Counted from the stretch's first letter, positions 45,535-54,390 are shown. The stretch is DNA of 64,000 nucleotides from Paenibacillus massiliensis subsp. panacisoli DSM 21345 (GCF_000426545.1 NZ_KE384534.1:485115-549114); one strand, 5' to 3'. Numbers and translations are program-made. Notes: generated from the sequence alone by a model not told the origin.

Positions 45535-47583
45535 ATGAACATCGGATCGGTTATCCGCGGGTTGATGGGAGATGCCAAAGCCGGAGACAGTAAAAAGCTG
45601 GAGCTGCAGACGGGGCAGGTCGTGCGGGGCACGGTCATGCAGGTATCCGATGACGGCAACGAAGCAGTTATTCAAATCCAAGGTACACAGGTACGGGCCA
45701 AGCTGGAGACACCGCTACAGGCAGGTCAGACGACCTTGCTACAGGTGCAGCCTCCCGGCGAGAACGGGATGGCGGTGCTCAAGCCTCTGTCTCAATCCCC
45801 GTACCTACCATTGCCGTCGGTGTCGCTATCAGAGGTGCTGAAATCGGTTGGCTTACCAGACACTGCGGACAATCGTGAGCTTATTCAATTGATGCAGCGT
45901 AACGGCATTCCGCTGACGCAGGATAACACTAAGAGCCTACGTGAGGTTGCCAATCAGCTACTTCCAGGCGGAGCCAAGCTGGATACACTTGTCCAGTCGG
46001 CGGCGGTAGCTCTACAGCGCGGACTCCCCATGACTCCACAAAGCATTGCCGGTCTTCAGCAGGCGATCTTCGGACCTTCACTTGATCAACTGCTGACTTC
46101 TCTCGAGAAGCTGGTGGATCAGGCATTGCGGCAGGGAAGCAACAACACCAGTACGGCAAATGGATCACCAACATTAGGTGGAGCAGCTAATGCTGCGACT
46201 ACGATCAATGCTGGTACGTCTGCAAGTGCAGGAGCGGCTAGTGGCAGTGTATCCCAACAAGGAACAGGTGCAGCAGCTGGAGCCCCTGCTCCTACTGGTA
46301 TGGGAGCAGGGAATACAGGTCAAGGACAGCCGTTAGCTTCTTCAGGAGCCCCTACAACCGTTCAGGCTGGATCACCGCAGGGAACTGGTGGTAGAGCAGG
46401 AGCAACAGGGAATACAACCGGCGGAGCAAGCCCGGCAGTTAATGGATCACAGTCAGGAGCAACGGGCACGACTGTAACGACAGCTGGTGGAGCTACTGGT
46501 CTGACTGGAGCAACGGGCAATACGGCAGCAGGGTCCCCAATGACAGGCGCTATTGCTGCTAACACATCTGGTGCAGCAGCTCTGACCCAGCAGGCTGCTG
46601 GCGAGAGTGCATCGAATCAAGGGCCTGCTGCAGCGGGACGCGCAGAGGCCAGCGTTGGCAACGGGACGGCTGCGGCGGGTGGAATGCCGCAGTCCGGTGC
46701 GCAGCTTCAGCAGCTACGTACGGTGCTGCAGGAGCTGCGCGGACTGGTGCCGACTCCATTGGCACCAGCACAAGCATCCGCGCCAGAGCATAGCCAAGGC
46801 GCGGCAACCGGGCGGGCTGGCGAAGCGCCACAGCCCGGAGAAGTCTCCGCTAGGCCTGCCGCGGAGACCGCAGTGCAGCCGCCCGCCGCCCGCGAAGCGG
46901 AGCCGTGGGTAGGGCGGCTGCTGAAGCTGCTCGGTGCAGAGCACGAGCAGCAGGTGCTTCGCCCCGCGAATGGTAGCGGGGCGGGAAGAGAGCTGCCTGT
47001 GCTAGGGCAGGCAGCGAATGGGCAGCAGGCGGATGCTGCTGCCACAGTCAAGGGAATGCTGCTGCAGCTGATGAGCAGCAGCGATGATCTGCCGCCTGCA
47101 CTGCGGGAGGCGGCACAGCAGGTGGTCCAGCACCTTACAGGTCAACAGCTACTGCTGAATACGGATCGCACAGCTCCATTTGCACAGGTGCATCTGTTCA
47201 TACCTTTCATTGGCCCAGATGGACAGGAGACAGCCTCGGTACAGATACAGTCTCGGCGTGGCAAGAAAGGCGAGCTGGACCCGGCGAATTGCCGCCTATG
47301 GTTCGATCTGGATATGCATGCCCTTGGACCGACGCTGCTGGATGTGCAGGTAGTGGATCGTATCGTGAGCGTCAAAGTGCACAATGATAGCGAATGGGCC
47401 GGGGCATTACTGGAAAGCGGTAGAGATAGCGTCACAGAAGGGCTGGCAGGCATCGGCTATCAGCTGTTGTCCTTACGAGCCGAGCCGATGCCAGTACGAG
47501 CTGAGCAGGAGTTGGATGCACCTGTGCGGGTGGCGGAGGAATATGCTCCGCAGACGTACAAAGGGGTGGATGTGAAAATATGA
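45535..47583 (+). CDS. FliK-like hook-length control family protein (YlqG-like)
   Basis: 682 residues. The N-terminal 200 form a beta-rich and helical domain (LQTGQVVRGTVMQVSDD). Residues about 200-400 are a low-complexity Ala/Gly/Thr/Ser linker. The C-terminal 150 resemble the FliK hook-length domain (AQVHLFIPF, LWFDLDMHALGPTLLDVQV). B. subtilis carries the related ylqG at this locus. The linker is likely disordered, as in FliK rulers. It overlaps the FlhB-like gene by ATGA. Whether it acts in flagella or another export system is unknown. Confidence 0.75.
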   Translation: MNIGSVIRGLMGDAKAGDSKKLELQTGQVVRGTVMQVSDDGNEAVIQIQGTQVRAKLETPLQAGQTTLLQVQPPGENGMAVLKPLSQSPYLPLPSVSLSEVLKSVGLPDTADNRELIQLMQRNGIPLTQDNTKSLREVANQLLPGGAKLDTLVQSAAVALQRGLPMTPQSIAGLQQAIFGPSLDQLLTSLEKLVDQALRQGSNNTSTANGSPTLGGAANAATTINAGTSASAGAASGSVSQQGTGAAAGAPAPTGMGAGNTGQGQPLASSGAPTTVQAGSPQGTGGRAGATGNTTGGASPAVNGSQSGATGTTVTTAGGATGLTGATGNTAAGSPMTGAIAANTSGAAALTQQAAGESASNQGPAAAGRAEASVGNGTAAAGGMPQSGAQLQQLRTVLQELRGLVPTPLAPAQASAPEHSQGAATGRAGEAPQPGEVSARPAAETAVQPPAAREAEPWVGRLLKLLGAEHEQQVLRPANGSGAGRELPVLGQAANGQQADAAATVKGMLLQLMSSSDDLPPALREAAQQVVQHLTGQQLLLNTDRTAPFAQVHLFIPFIGPDGQETASVQIQSRRGKKGELDPANCRLWFDLDMHALGPTLLDVQVVDRIVSVKVHNDSEWAGALLESGRDSVTEGLAGIGYQLLSLRAEPMPVRAEQELDAPVRVAEEYAPQTYKGVDVKI

Positions 47584-47882
47584 GTGATTCGTCAGAGCAA
47601 ACATCCCTGGCAAGGAAAAAAGCTGTCGCTCTCAAATATGCACCAGGGGAGAATGATGCTCCTGTCGTCGTGGCAAAAGGAAGCGGTCGTCTAGCGGAGA
47701 CGATTCTGGAGAAGGCCCGAGAGAACGGTGTTCCTGTGCAGGAGGACCCCGCCCTTGTAGAAGTGCTATCGAAGCTGGATCTGGATGAGCAGATTCCTAC
47801 AGAGCTGTATCATCTTGTAGCAGAGGTACTGACTTATATTTACCGGATGGATAAGCAGGCCGGAGGCAGTTCCTATGAATAG
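47580..47882 (+). CDS. ylqH: FlhB C-terminal-domain homologue (YlqH)
   Basis: 100 residues resembling the cytosolic FlhB/YscU export-switch domain without its membrane part: KKAVALKYAPGENDAPVVVAKGSGRLAETILEKA and the helical C-terminus. Instead of the self-cleaving NPTH motif it has NDAP at the equivalent place, so autocleavage is not expected. The pairing with a FliK-like gene mirrors FliK-FlhB interaction in substrate switching. Confidence 0.85.
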   Translation: MSDSSEQTSLARKKAVALKYAPGENDAPVVVAKGSGRLAETILEKARENGVPVQEDPALVEVLSKLDLDEQIPTELYHLVAEVLTYIYRMDKQAGGSSYE

Positions 47883-48282
47883 CTTTGAGTGGGATGGACA
47901 AGGGATTTCTGCTCCCAAAGCTAGAGCCACAAGACGTGACAAAGGAAGCCTAGGTGAGTTGACGGCGGTCGATTTTTTACAGGAACAGGGCTATCTCTTG
48001 CGTGATCGCAACTGGCGCTGCAGAAGCGGTGAGATTGACATCATCGTAGAGGATGAGGGCTCGCTTATATTTGTGGAGGTGCGTAGTCGATCAGGATCAG
48101 CCTATGGTACGGCTACTGAGTCTGTAAATGCACGCAAGCAGGCACAGGTTCGCCATGTGGCCGCAATCTACATGCATATGAATGGTGTTCAGGATTGGCC
48201 TGTACGGTTTGATGTCATTGCTGTACAGTTATTGCCAGACGGTAAAGCCCAGGTGACCGAACATATATGTGCGGCGTTCTAA
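47875..48282 (+). CDS. yraN: YraN/UPF0102 family nuclease-like protein
   Basis: 135 residues, overlapping ylqH by eight bases. It has the endonuclease-like core GELTAVDFLQEQGY, DRNWRCRSGEIDIIVEDEG and FVEVRSRSG (D/E-x-K-like acidic residues). The role is unproven; the family occurs next to comM and rnhB in many Bacillota. Confidence 0.9.
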   Translation: MNSFEWDGQGISAPKARATRRDKGSLGELTAVDFLQEQGYLLRDRNWRCRSGEIDIIVEDEGSLIFVEVRSRSGSAYGTATESVNARKQAQVRHVAAIYMHMNGVQDWPVRFDVIAVQLLPDGKAQVTEHICAAF

Positions 48283-48363
48283 CGTTATAAGTGATTGCAG
48301 TCCATACATAATGGGTGCTGTAATCACGAATTTTATCAACCTATATGAGCCGTGAAGCACACA

Positions 48364-48405
48364 GGCTGTCTGTCCTTAGTTCGATCAGGATAGGCAGTCT
48401 TTTTT
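48364..48405 (+). terminator. Terminator of the rnhB-yraN region
   Basis: GGCTGTCTGTCCT (48364-48376) pairs with AGGATAGGCAGTC (48387-48399) over 13 positions, followed by six T residues. Confidence 0.8.
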
Positions 48406-48453
48406 AATCCTATGTCTTGAAGCGGGTTAGTTCCCTTATTAAATATTGCTTGT

Positions 48454-48505
48454 TTGACAAGAGGAATGGGAGAAGCTATAGTTTAATTATTGAGAAGTGT
48501 TCTCA
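48454..48505 (+). promoter_or_regulatory. Nitroreductase promoter with palindromic operator
   Basis: TTGACA (48454-48459), 17 bases, TATAGT (48477-48482), then the perfect palindrome TGAGAA-GTG-TTCTCA (48491-48505) at the expected start site. The palindrome has the 7-1-7 shape of Fur-family boxes (TGATAATNATTATCA) with several mismatches. Confidence 0.7.
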
Positions 48506-48702
48506 TTTGAGTTTGAATTCAGGTTTATGAGCGACTAGTTGATTATGTCAGATAATAATGACAGGACATTCTGTCTGAATAGTCTGTATTCTGGAATACG
48601 ATAGCCTGTCAAGCAGGATTGGGAGCTACATAACTCGATATTCTTTAGGCAGCTGCTATAAGTAGCCAAATCGTATGAATAGATACTTGAGGAGGAAGTC
48701 AT

Positions 48703-49278
48703 ATGAGCACAAATTCAGGATCAAATACAGAAGTGAAATTCTCGGAGCAGGTGCTGGATGTCATTCGTAACCGGAGAACAGTTAAAAGGTTCAAACCAGA
48801 TCCGATTCCAACTGAGACCATTACAGAGTTGCTGGATGTCGCTGTATGGGCGCCGAATCATAAGCTTCGTGAGCCATGGCGGTTCTTGCTCTTTACGGGA
48901 GATGGCCGTCAGCGCTTGGTCGATGCAATCTCCGCAGAGATTGGTGAGGAGAATAATCGCTTTGCAGAGGGGATTTTGCATAATCCGTTCGAGCTTGTGG
49001 TCGTGATGAAGGAAGATCCGCGACAGCTGGTGTGGGATGAGGACTATGCGGCTGTAAGCGCACTGGTCCAGAATTTTATGCTTGCAGCATGGAGTAAGGG
49101 AATCGGAACCTTCTGGGTAACGAAGCCGTTCCTGTATGGTCCTAAATTCCGTGAGCAATTGGATATTTTGCCTGGTGAAAAGGTAGTGGCAATGATTTAC
49201 GGTGGATATCCTGATGTCATTCCAAAAGGACAACCACGTACGGCTGCAGTAGAGAAGCTTACTTTATTCGATCGCTAG
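48703..49278 (+). CDS. Nitroreductase-family flavoprotein
   Basis: 191 residues after GAGGAGG. FMN-binding pattern RNRRTVKRFKPDPIP at the N-terminus, WAPNHKLREPWRFLLF, and the late IGTFWVTKPF with GYPD. This matches the small single-domain YdjA/YfhC-like nitroreductases, NAD(P)H-dependent enzymes with a substrate that is usually unknown. It is monocistronic with its own regulated promoter. Confidence 0.9.
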   Translation: MSTNSGSNTEVKFSEQVLDVIRNRRTVKRFKPDPIPTETITELLDVAVWAPNHKLREPWRFLLFTGDGRQRLVDAISAEIGEENNRFAEGILHNPFELVVVMKEDPRQLVWDEDYAAVSALVQNFMLAAWSKGIGTFWVTKPFLYGPKFREQLDILPGEKVVAMIYGGYPDVIPKGQPRTAAVEKLTLFDR

Positions 49279-49544
49279 AATCTTAACCCAACTCATATAG
49301 ACTACGGGCTCAGCCTTATAAATATTGCAATAATTGTGCAGGACAGGCTTGGTCAAAAGCCTTTATTCGTAATCCATCAAGTATATCTTCGATTAATACA
49401 TTATGAATACATCATGATCGGTACATCATTTTCCAACTTTATAGGTACTGTTCGTGAAGCTAGTGAAATAGTGGAAGCACCCTTTTCATGTATAAGCAGG
49501 CGTTAAAGCTATGCTCAATTATAGATGAATGGGGTGTTTTTGTT

Positions 49545-50831
49545 ATGTATGGGAAATTGGACAGCGCTTGTCTGTATGGTATAGATGGTGTACTTATTGA
49601 GGTCGAGACGGATCTGGCCAATGGCTTGCCACAGACGGCTATCATTGGTCTTCCGGATTCGGCCATTCGGGAAGCTGTGGAACGTGTACGAGCAGCCATC
49701 AAAAATTGTGGCTTTACTTATCCTGCTCAGCGGGTAACGATTAACTTAGCCCCGGCAGATTTGCGAAAGGAAGGGACAGCCTTTGATCTGGCTATTGCTA
49801 TTGGTCTATTAGCTACTAGCGGACAGGTTGTGCTGCCTGAGCAGGAGCGGACACTATTTATTGGTGAGCTGGCCTTGGACGGGAGTATCCGTCCTGTCAA
49901 CGGAGTGCTCTCTATGGTGGATGCAGCCAAAAGAGAGGGCTGCAGCAGCGTACTTCTGCCGAAGGAGAACTGGGAGGAAGCCTGTCTCATTAGCGGTATC
50001 GACGTATACCCTTTGAGTCATTTACGGGATCTAATTCATTTAGCACATTGTCAGGATGAAGGCGGTTATTCCTATGAAGCAGGACATACCGGGGGGAGTC
50101 CAGATCACAATGAACAGGCTGTTGATGGGGAAACTGTAGACGAGGGAGCTGACAAGACTACTCGCCAGGTGATTGACCGTGAACGTGTGATAGCGGAGCT
50201 GCGTGGGTTGAAAGGAGCCAAGGCACCTATACGAATCTCGGCTTATGAGCCGTTACAGTCAATTTCCAGCTCTACAGGGCGAGGACGACCAGAGCCCGAG
50301 CATCCGTTGAGAGCGACAACGCGCTATGTTGTCGAGGATTATGCAGATGTGCTTGGTCAACAACAGGCTAAGCGAGCGCTGGTGATTGCTGCGGCAGGTA
50401 TGCATAATCTGCTGTTCATTGGCCCGCCTGGAACCGGCAAAACCATGCTGGTAAAACGTCTACCCACAATTATGCCGAATTTAACAGAAGCAGAAGCATT
50501 AGAGGTCACGAAGATTTTAAGTGCGGCTGGCAAATTGAAGGAGGCTCCTACGGGGCTCATACGTCAGCGTCCTTTCCGTTCCCCGCACCATACGATTTCT
50601 TCAGCAGGTCTGATCGGAGGCGGGAGCATTCCGCGTCCCGGTGAGGTGAGTCTTGCACACAGGGGCGTATTATTTCTGGATGAGCTGCCTGAATTCAACC
50701 GTCAGGTGCTCGAAGTACTCCGGCAGCCGCTGGAGGATCGTCATGTGACCATTAGCCGCTCTCGTGCTGTATTCACCTTTCCTGCACAATTTATGCTGGT
50801 CGCATCTATGAATCCGTGTCCGTGTGATTAA
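49545..50831 (+). pseudogene. comM: comM (YifB-type AAA ATPase) interrupted by the integrative element
   Basis: 428 residues remain of about 500-510. The start is ATG at 49545 (MYGKLDSACLYGIDG) with GGGGTG ahead. The N-terminal Lon-like domain (LPQTAIIGLPDSAIREA, LAPADLRKEGTAFDL) and the AAA core (GPPGTGKTM, LFLDELPEF) are intact. The frame then reaches MNPCPCD and stops, where the family continues MNPCPCG-Y and a further C-terminal domain. ComM promotes branch migration in natural transformation; this copy should be inactive while the element is inserted. The remaining 3' part is expected beyond the other end of the element, outside the window. Confidence 0.9.
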
Positions 50832-52440
50832 TACCTTGGGAAAAACAATATTGAACCTGTACATTGGCATATGGCTTGCCCGTGTCAGGTTCAATCTCTT
50901 GAATTACTCTTATTTTGTTGACGAGAGTTTTGACGATATCTCGTTTGATTTCAAATGGAGGGTCACTCGTTAGCTTGTCTCGGAAAGCTACCAGCAGATG
51001 CTCAATTGAATCAAACTGATCTGCGATGCTGCTCTCATCGGCAATAGCGCGATCTATCTCCTTAATCCGAAGTTCCAAACTATTAGACTCTTTCAGTATC
51101 TCTTGCAGTTGGCGTTCAACATCCAAGGCCGTAATGATTTTCTGACGGTACAAGGTCAGTATGCTTTGCTTTTCAGATTCCTTGGAATGCAGACTGCTGA
51201 GTACCAATTGCTTTTCATTTAGTAGTTCGTCTGTTATTTTCTTCTTTTCATCAATGCCATTAGCCAGCGCATTAATTGCCTCGCCAGGATCTAGGATGTA
51301 ATTCACACATTCATTCCATACCAGATCTTCAAGCCAAACCCCTGGTACATTTTTGTTCTCACATTTTTCATAAGGGCCTTTATAAAGGGATTTGCCACCA
51401 CAAGAATAATAAGCTTTCTTTTTACCTTTGGAGTCTGAATATCCAGTTCCTATATAAGTTATTCCACATGACCCGCACTTGATTAACCCGCGTAAGAGAT
51501 AGTCCCTTGTTGCATTCCTTTTGCTTTCCCGCTGATTGGTTCTTAAAGACTGACGAGCTGCCTCCCATAATTCTGGAGATACGATGGCTGGTACTTCTCG
51601 CCTTATTATTTCTCTTTCTCTAGTCGCTCTTTTTCCATAATCATGATACCCTTTGTAGGTTGTATTTTTTATAATATTGCCGACTCTACCTGGCCACCAT
51701 ATGCCGGCAGTATTCACTTTGCGCTGACCTTTTTTGACTTTACGGCCATTCTTTACATAGGACGGAGGAATCTTGAGTGTATTAAAATAGTCTGCCACCT
51801 TGGTAGTTGACCATCCTTGGCGACCAACCAAATCGTATACTAGCCTGATCACACCAGCTTGGCTTAAGTCCTCTTTACCAGGAAGGGGAGACTCATCAAC
51901 ATACAAATAGGATTCCTCATCTTTACTGTAGCCGTAAGGTACTATTCCCCCAAGCCATTTTCCCAGCCGAGCTGCACGATTCGCTCCATGCCAAAGAGTA
52001 TCAAGCAACGTATCCCGATCAAACTCAGCTTGTCCAGCTAGCACTGTGATGATAAAGCGTCCCATCGGGTCCCCAGTATCAAATGGCTCAGTCATTGATT
52101 TAATCTTAACCCCATACTCTTCTAGCTGGTAGATCGCATCAAGAGTAACTCTGGCTTTACGACCAAGGCGTTTCATATTGTAAATCAAGACAGTTTTGAA
52201 CTTGCCTGCCTTAGCATCTTCAAGAAGTCTCTTTCCTTCGGGTCTCTGATCTAAAGGAATTGTACCTGAAACTCCATCATCTTTATACCAGTCAACGATA
52301 TTCATCTTGTGCAGCTCACAATATTTTTCAGCAAACTCTATCTGGTTCTCAATAGTCTCGCGCTCAGCTTGGTCATCTGATGAGACACGAGGGTACACGA
52401 CGACATCTTTTACTAAAATAGCCTCTGAAAAATTAAACAT
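50806..52440 (-). CDS. Large serine recombinase (integrase) of the element
   Basis: 544 residues. The catalytic resolvase domain has YPRVSSDDQ (nucleophile S20) and NMKRLGRKA. A recombinase domain follows (NIIKNTTYKGYHDYGKR) with a zinc ribbon (CGSCG and, later, YYSCGG and KCENK) and a long coiled coil (about 395-480). It catalyses attP x attB integration and, with a directionality factor, excision. The ATG follows AGGGGGAT. Its last residues HTDTDS and the stop are encoded by comM sequence, so the C-terminus changes on excision. Confidence 0.95.
   Translation of the reverse strand: MFNFSEAILVKDVVVYPRVSSDDQAERETIENQIEFAEKYCELHKMNIVDWYKDDGVSGTIPLDQRPEGKRLLEDAKAGKFKTVLIYNMKRLGRKARVTLDAIYQLEEYGVKIKSMTEPFDTGDPMGRFIITVLAGQAEFDRDTLLDTLWHGANRAARLGKWLGGIVPYGYSKDEESYLYVDESPLPGKEDLSQAGVIRLVYDLVGRQGWSTTKVADYFNTLKIPPSYVKNGRKVKKGQRKVNTAGIWWPGRVGNIIKNTTYKGYHDYGKRATREREIIRREVPAIVSPELWEAARQSLRTNQRESKRNATRDYLLRGLIKCGSCGITYIGTGYSDSKGKKKAYYSCGGKSLYKGPYEKCENKNVPGVWLEDLVWNECVNYILDPGEAINALANGIDEKKKITDELLNEKQLVLSSLHSKESEKQSILTLYRQKIITALDVERQLQEILKESNSLELRIKEIDRAIADESSIADQFDSIEHLLVAFRDKLTSDPPFEIKRDIVKTLVNKIRVIQEIEPDTGKPYANVQVQYCFSQGINHTDTDS
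50808..50832. other. Attachment-site junction (attL) in comM
   Basis: comM homology ends around AATCCGTGTCCGTGTGATT. The core is probably within CGTGTCCGTGTG, itself an imperfect repeat. The exact crossover dinucleotide cannot be set without the other junction. The recombinase gene ends across it on the minus strand. Confidence 0.7.
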
Positions 52441-52842
52441 GTCTTATCCCCCTGAAGCATAATTGTAAGATCGTATGTTCGGTGTTTTCTCCAAAAGAAA
52501 AAGCCCCGGAGGGCATATTGATATAAGTATTCAATTTTAAAACCAATTACCTGTTTAAGCAGGCTAAATGAGTTTACACACAATAATTGGATTCTAAATG
52601 CAACTTCTTAGATTGTTTTAACTTGTTCCGGAATTCATTTCTAAGAAAAATTGCATGATTGATATCTCATGACTCTAATCTTAACTCGATAACTCCTATA
52701 AATTCAAGGGGGAATGATTAAATACTATGTAATAACTTTTTTTTGAACATTTGTATCTAAATGAATTTTGTTGCGTATATAACATCAAATAAGGTCAAAC
52801 AACTCAGGGACATCAAGACATAACTGCAAGAGGTGATTACAT
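52441..52842. other. AT-rich control region between recombinase and LytTR genes
   Basis: No gene. On the minus strand GCCC-TCCG-GGGC followed by TTTTTCTTTT (52514-52494) is a small terminator about 55 bases before the recombinase start. An inverted repeat ATGCAACTTCTTAGA (52598-52612) against TCTAAGAA...TTGCAT (52640-52656) and a run of eight T residues near 52738 are also present. Promoters for both divergent genes should lie here. Confidence 0.5.
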
Positions 52843-53157
52843 ATGGTTCCTATTGTTGGTTCTAAAGGTGAAATTATTGTTGTTAAAGTACGTGATATTA
52901 TTTCTATCTCTTCATTGGATGGAGAAATTGAGATTCGAACTAAAACACGAAGAGGGAGACCTCTAAGGTCTTTAGTCGATTACGAACAATATCTTCTACC
53001 TATGGGGTTTGAAAAAGCATCTAAATCAGAGTTAGTTAATACTGAACAAATATGGAGATTTTGTGAACAAAATAAAACTCTATATTTCGACAAAAACCAT
53101 AAAATAAAGGGCATAAAAGTTTCTCGTAGAAATCAGCGGAAATTTAAGGCACTTTGA
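52843..53157 (+). CDS. Single-domain LytTR DNA-binding regulator
   Basis: 104 residues after AAGAGGTG. The whole protein is a LytTR-type beta domain: IIVVKVRDIISISSLDGEIEIRTKTRRG, then SLVDYEQYLLPMGFEKASKSELVNTEQIW and KIKGIKVSRRNQRKF. It has no receiver or membrane domain. LytTR proteins bind paired 9-bp direct repeats. Its position between the recombinase and the repressor suggests a role in element control. Confidence 0.8.
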   Translation: MVPIVGSKGEIIVVKVRDIISISSLDGEIEIRTKTRRGRPLRSLVDYEQYLLPMGFEKASKSELVNTEQIWRFCEQNKTLYFDKNHKIKGIKVSRRNQRKFKAL

Positions 53158-53188
53158 CCGTTCACTGACCTTGAACGGTCATTTTTTA
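53155..53188 (+). terminator. Terminator of the LytTR gene
   Basis: TGACCGTTC (53155-53163) pairs exactly with GAACGGTCA (53173-53181), then TTTTTTATT. Confidence 0.88.
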
Positions 53189-53301
53189 TTCGACAGTATC
53201 TGCAAAAGTAGTCTGGTAATATTGGGACTATAAGACCAGAGCGAGTTGTAAGAAGACATAAAAAAACGTACACTAATGTAATCTAGAATGGAAGTGACAT
53301 C

Positions 53302-53427
53302 ATGAAAAACGAATTTGATAAACTCGTTTCTTCAATCAAAGAACTGGAGAACGAGCCTCCAGAGAGTGTTCATGAGTTTATAAAAGAGAAGTTAATACAA
53401 AAATTAGAAGCTCAAAGCTCTTCGTAA
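53302..53427 (+). CDS. Small charged protein, 41 aa
   Basis: ATG after GGAAGTGA; the 41-residue product (MKNEFDKLVSSIKELENEPP then EFIKEKLIQKLEAQSSS) is a helical, acidic-basic peptide. Its end overlaps the convergent repressor gene by 16 bases. A repressor half-site copy (GTACACTAA, 53268) lies 34 bases upstream, so it may be part of the switch. No family is recognised. Confidence 0.5.
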   Translation: MKNEFDKLVSSIKELENEPPESVHEFIKEKLIQKLEAQSSS

Positions 53428-53780
53428 ACTAGCTTGATCATTTTTTCTAATGTTTCCCTGTTATGTGGGTCAGTCAAGTCAATACGATATTTTTCAACTA
53501 ATTCTCTAAGAACGTATTCAGATGTTTTCGTGGATATTTGTTCTTCCTTCACATATGATACATCTCTGTTTCTGAGCGGAAAATCAGTCCGACCAAGCAA
53601 ATAGTCGGTATCAACATCAAGAATGTTTGCTAATGCAACAAGCGTTTCATTTGATGGGGTGCTATGACCATTTTCATAGTTGCTGATCGCTGCTTTTGTC
53701 AGATTTATTTTCAAAGCTAGCTCTTCTTGAGTTAGCTTTTTCTTTTTGCGCTCAGAAGCAACTCTGTCTCCTTGAAACAC
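53412..53780 (-). CDS. XRE-family repressor (cI-like)
   Basis: 122 residues. An N-terminal helix-turn-helix (LTQEELALKINLTKAAISNYENGHSTPS) of the Cro/CI type, then DVDTDYLLGRTD and a helical C-terminal part (SEYVLRELVEKYRIDL). There is no peptidase domain, so it may be inactivated by a partner protein rather than by RecA. It is divergent from a second XRE gene over an operator-rich gap. ATG after AGGAGGAAT. Confidence 0.9.
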   Translation of the reverse strand: MFQGDRVASERKKKKLTQEELALKINLTKAAISNYENGHSTPSNETLVALANILDVDTDYLLGRTDFPLRNRDVSYVKEEQISTKTSEYVLRELVEKYRIDLTDPHNRETLEKMIKLVYEEL

Positions 53781-53816
53781 CGAAATTCCTCCTATTTACA
53801 AGATAAAAATAATAAA

Positions 53817-53938
53817 GTACATGTTAATTGTACATTGAATAGATGGTTAAATAAATTATGTACACTAAGTCTGTTTTTTTCTATTGACATACAGACTTAG
53901 TGTACTTTATTATTGATTTATTAGTACAAGATTAGTGT
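53817..53938. promoter_or_regulatory. Operator and promoter region of the repressor switch
   Basis: GTACACTAAGTCTGT (53860-53874) and ACAGACTTAGTGTAC (53891-53905) form a perfect 15-bp inverted repeat with a 16-base spacer. Related sites are GTACATGTTAATTGTAC (53817-53833) and TTAGTGTAT (53931-53939). The rightward promoter TTGACA (53884-53889), 18 bases, TATTAT (53908-53913) runs through the right arm, so binding there would block it. Confidence 0.8.
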
Positions 53939-53954
53939 ATATGAGGTGGGTAAA

Positions 53955-54200
53955 ATGAAAAACAGAGCCTTGAGCACAGCGAGAAAAAATAATGGGCTAA
54001 CCCAAGAAGAATTGGCTATAAAGCTCGAATATTCAAAGGCTACAGTTAGTAATTGGGAGAATGGATATTCGAATCCTTCACTTTCTGATGCTTTTAAAAT
54101 TTCTAAAATACTTAATGAGGATATTAATGATCTTTTTTCAGGTCTCAAGGTACAGGTTCAGTGTACATTGTCGGTTCATTCGCCTAATAAAGCTATTTGA
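53955..54200 (+). CDS. XRE-family Cro-like regulator
   Basis: 81 residues from ATG after GAGGTGG. The helix-turn-helix is LTQEELAIKLEYSKATVSNWENGYSNPS followed by KILNEDINDLFSG. It heads the rightward operon and faces the repressor gene, like a Cro protein. The last 20 residues (VQCTLSVHSPNKAI) are not family-like. Confidence 0.85.
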   Translation: MKNRALSTARKNNGLTQEELAIKLEYSKATVSNWENGYSNPSLSDAFKISKILNEDINDLFSGLKVQVQCTLSVHSPNKAI

Positions 54201-54222
54201 GAACGGTAAAGGGAGGCTGAGT

Positions 54223-54363
54223 ATGGCAGATCAACCTAAAGGAATAAAGTATCAAGCTGTGTACAAGCCTGACACAGAGCGAATGATAAAAGCTCTTGAG
54301 ATTGTACGTGATATGCCAGTCGATCTCCATCAGCGGGCAGAAGTAGCGAAAGAAGGCGCTTAA
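54223..54363 (+). CDS. Small element protein, 46 aa
   Basis: ATG eight bases after GGGAGG. Product MADQPKGIKYQAVYKPDTER then a helical, charged end (MIKALEIVRDMPVDLHQRAE). It lies between the Cro-like gene and the NusG-like gene in one reading direction. No family is recognised; a longer upstream extension of the frame overlaps the Cro-like gene and is rejected. Confidence 0.6.
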   Translation: MADQPKGIKYQAVYKPDTERMIKALEIVRDMPVDLHQRAEVAKEGA

Positions 54364-54390
54364 TCTTATATATCTAAGGGAGGTACTCTG

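Larger units (their letters stand above)
48283..48702 (+). other. Gap between yraN and the nitroreductase gene
   Basis: No gene in 420 bases. It contains the yraN terminator, a promoter with an operator-like palindrome, and a leader of about 210 nt before the next gene, with a small GACAG/CTGTC stem near 48560-48577. Confidence 0.6.

Noticed and set aside
52494..52515. Strong terminator isolating the recombinase gene
   Set aside because: The stem has only four base pairs, so it is noted within the region but not listed as a terminator.
54061..54222. Longer form of the 46-residue protein
   Set aside because: The extension overlaps the Cro-like gene in another frame; GGGAGG marks the ATG at 54223.
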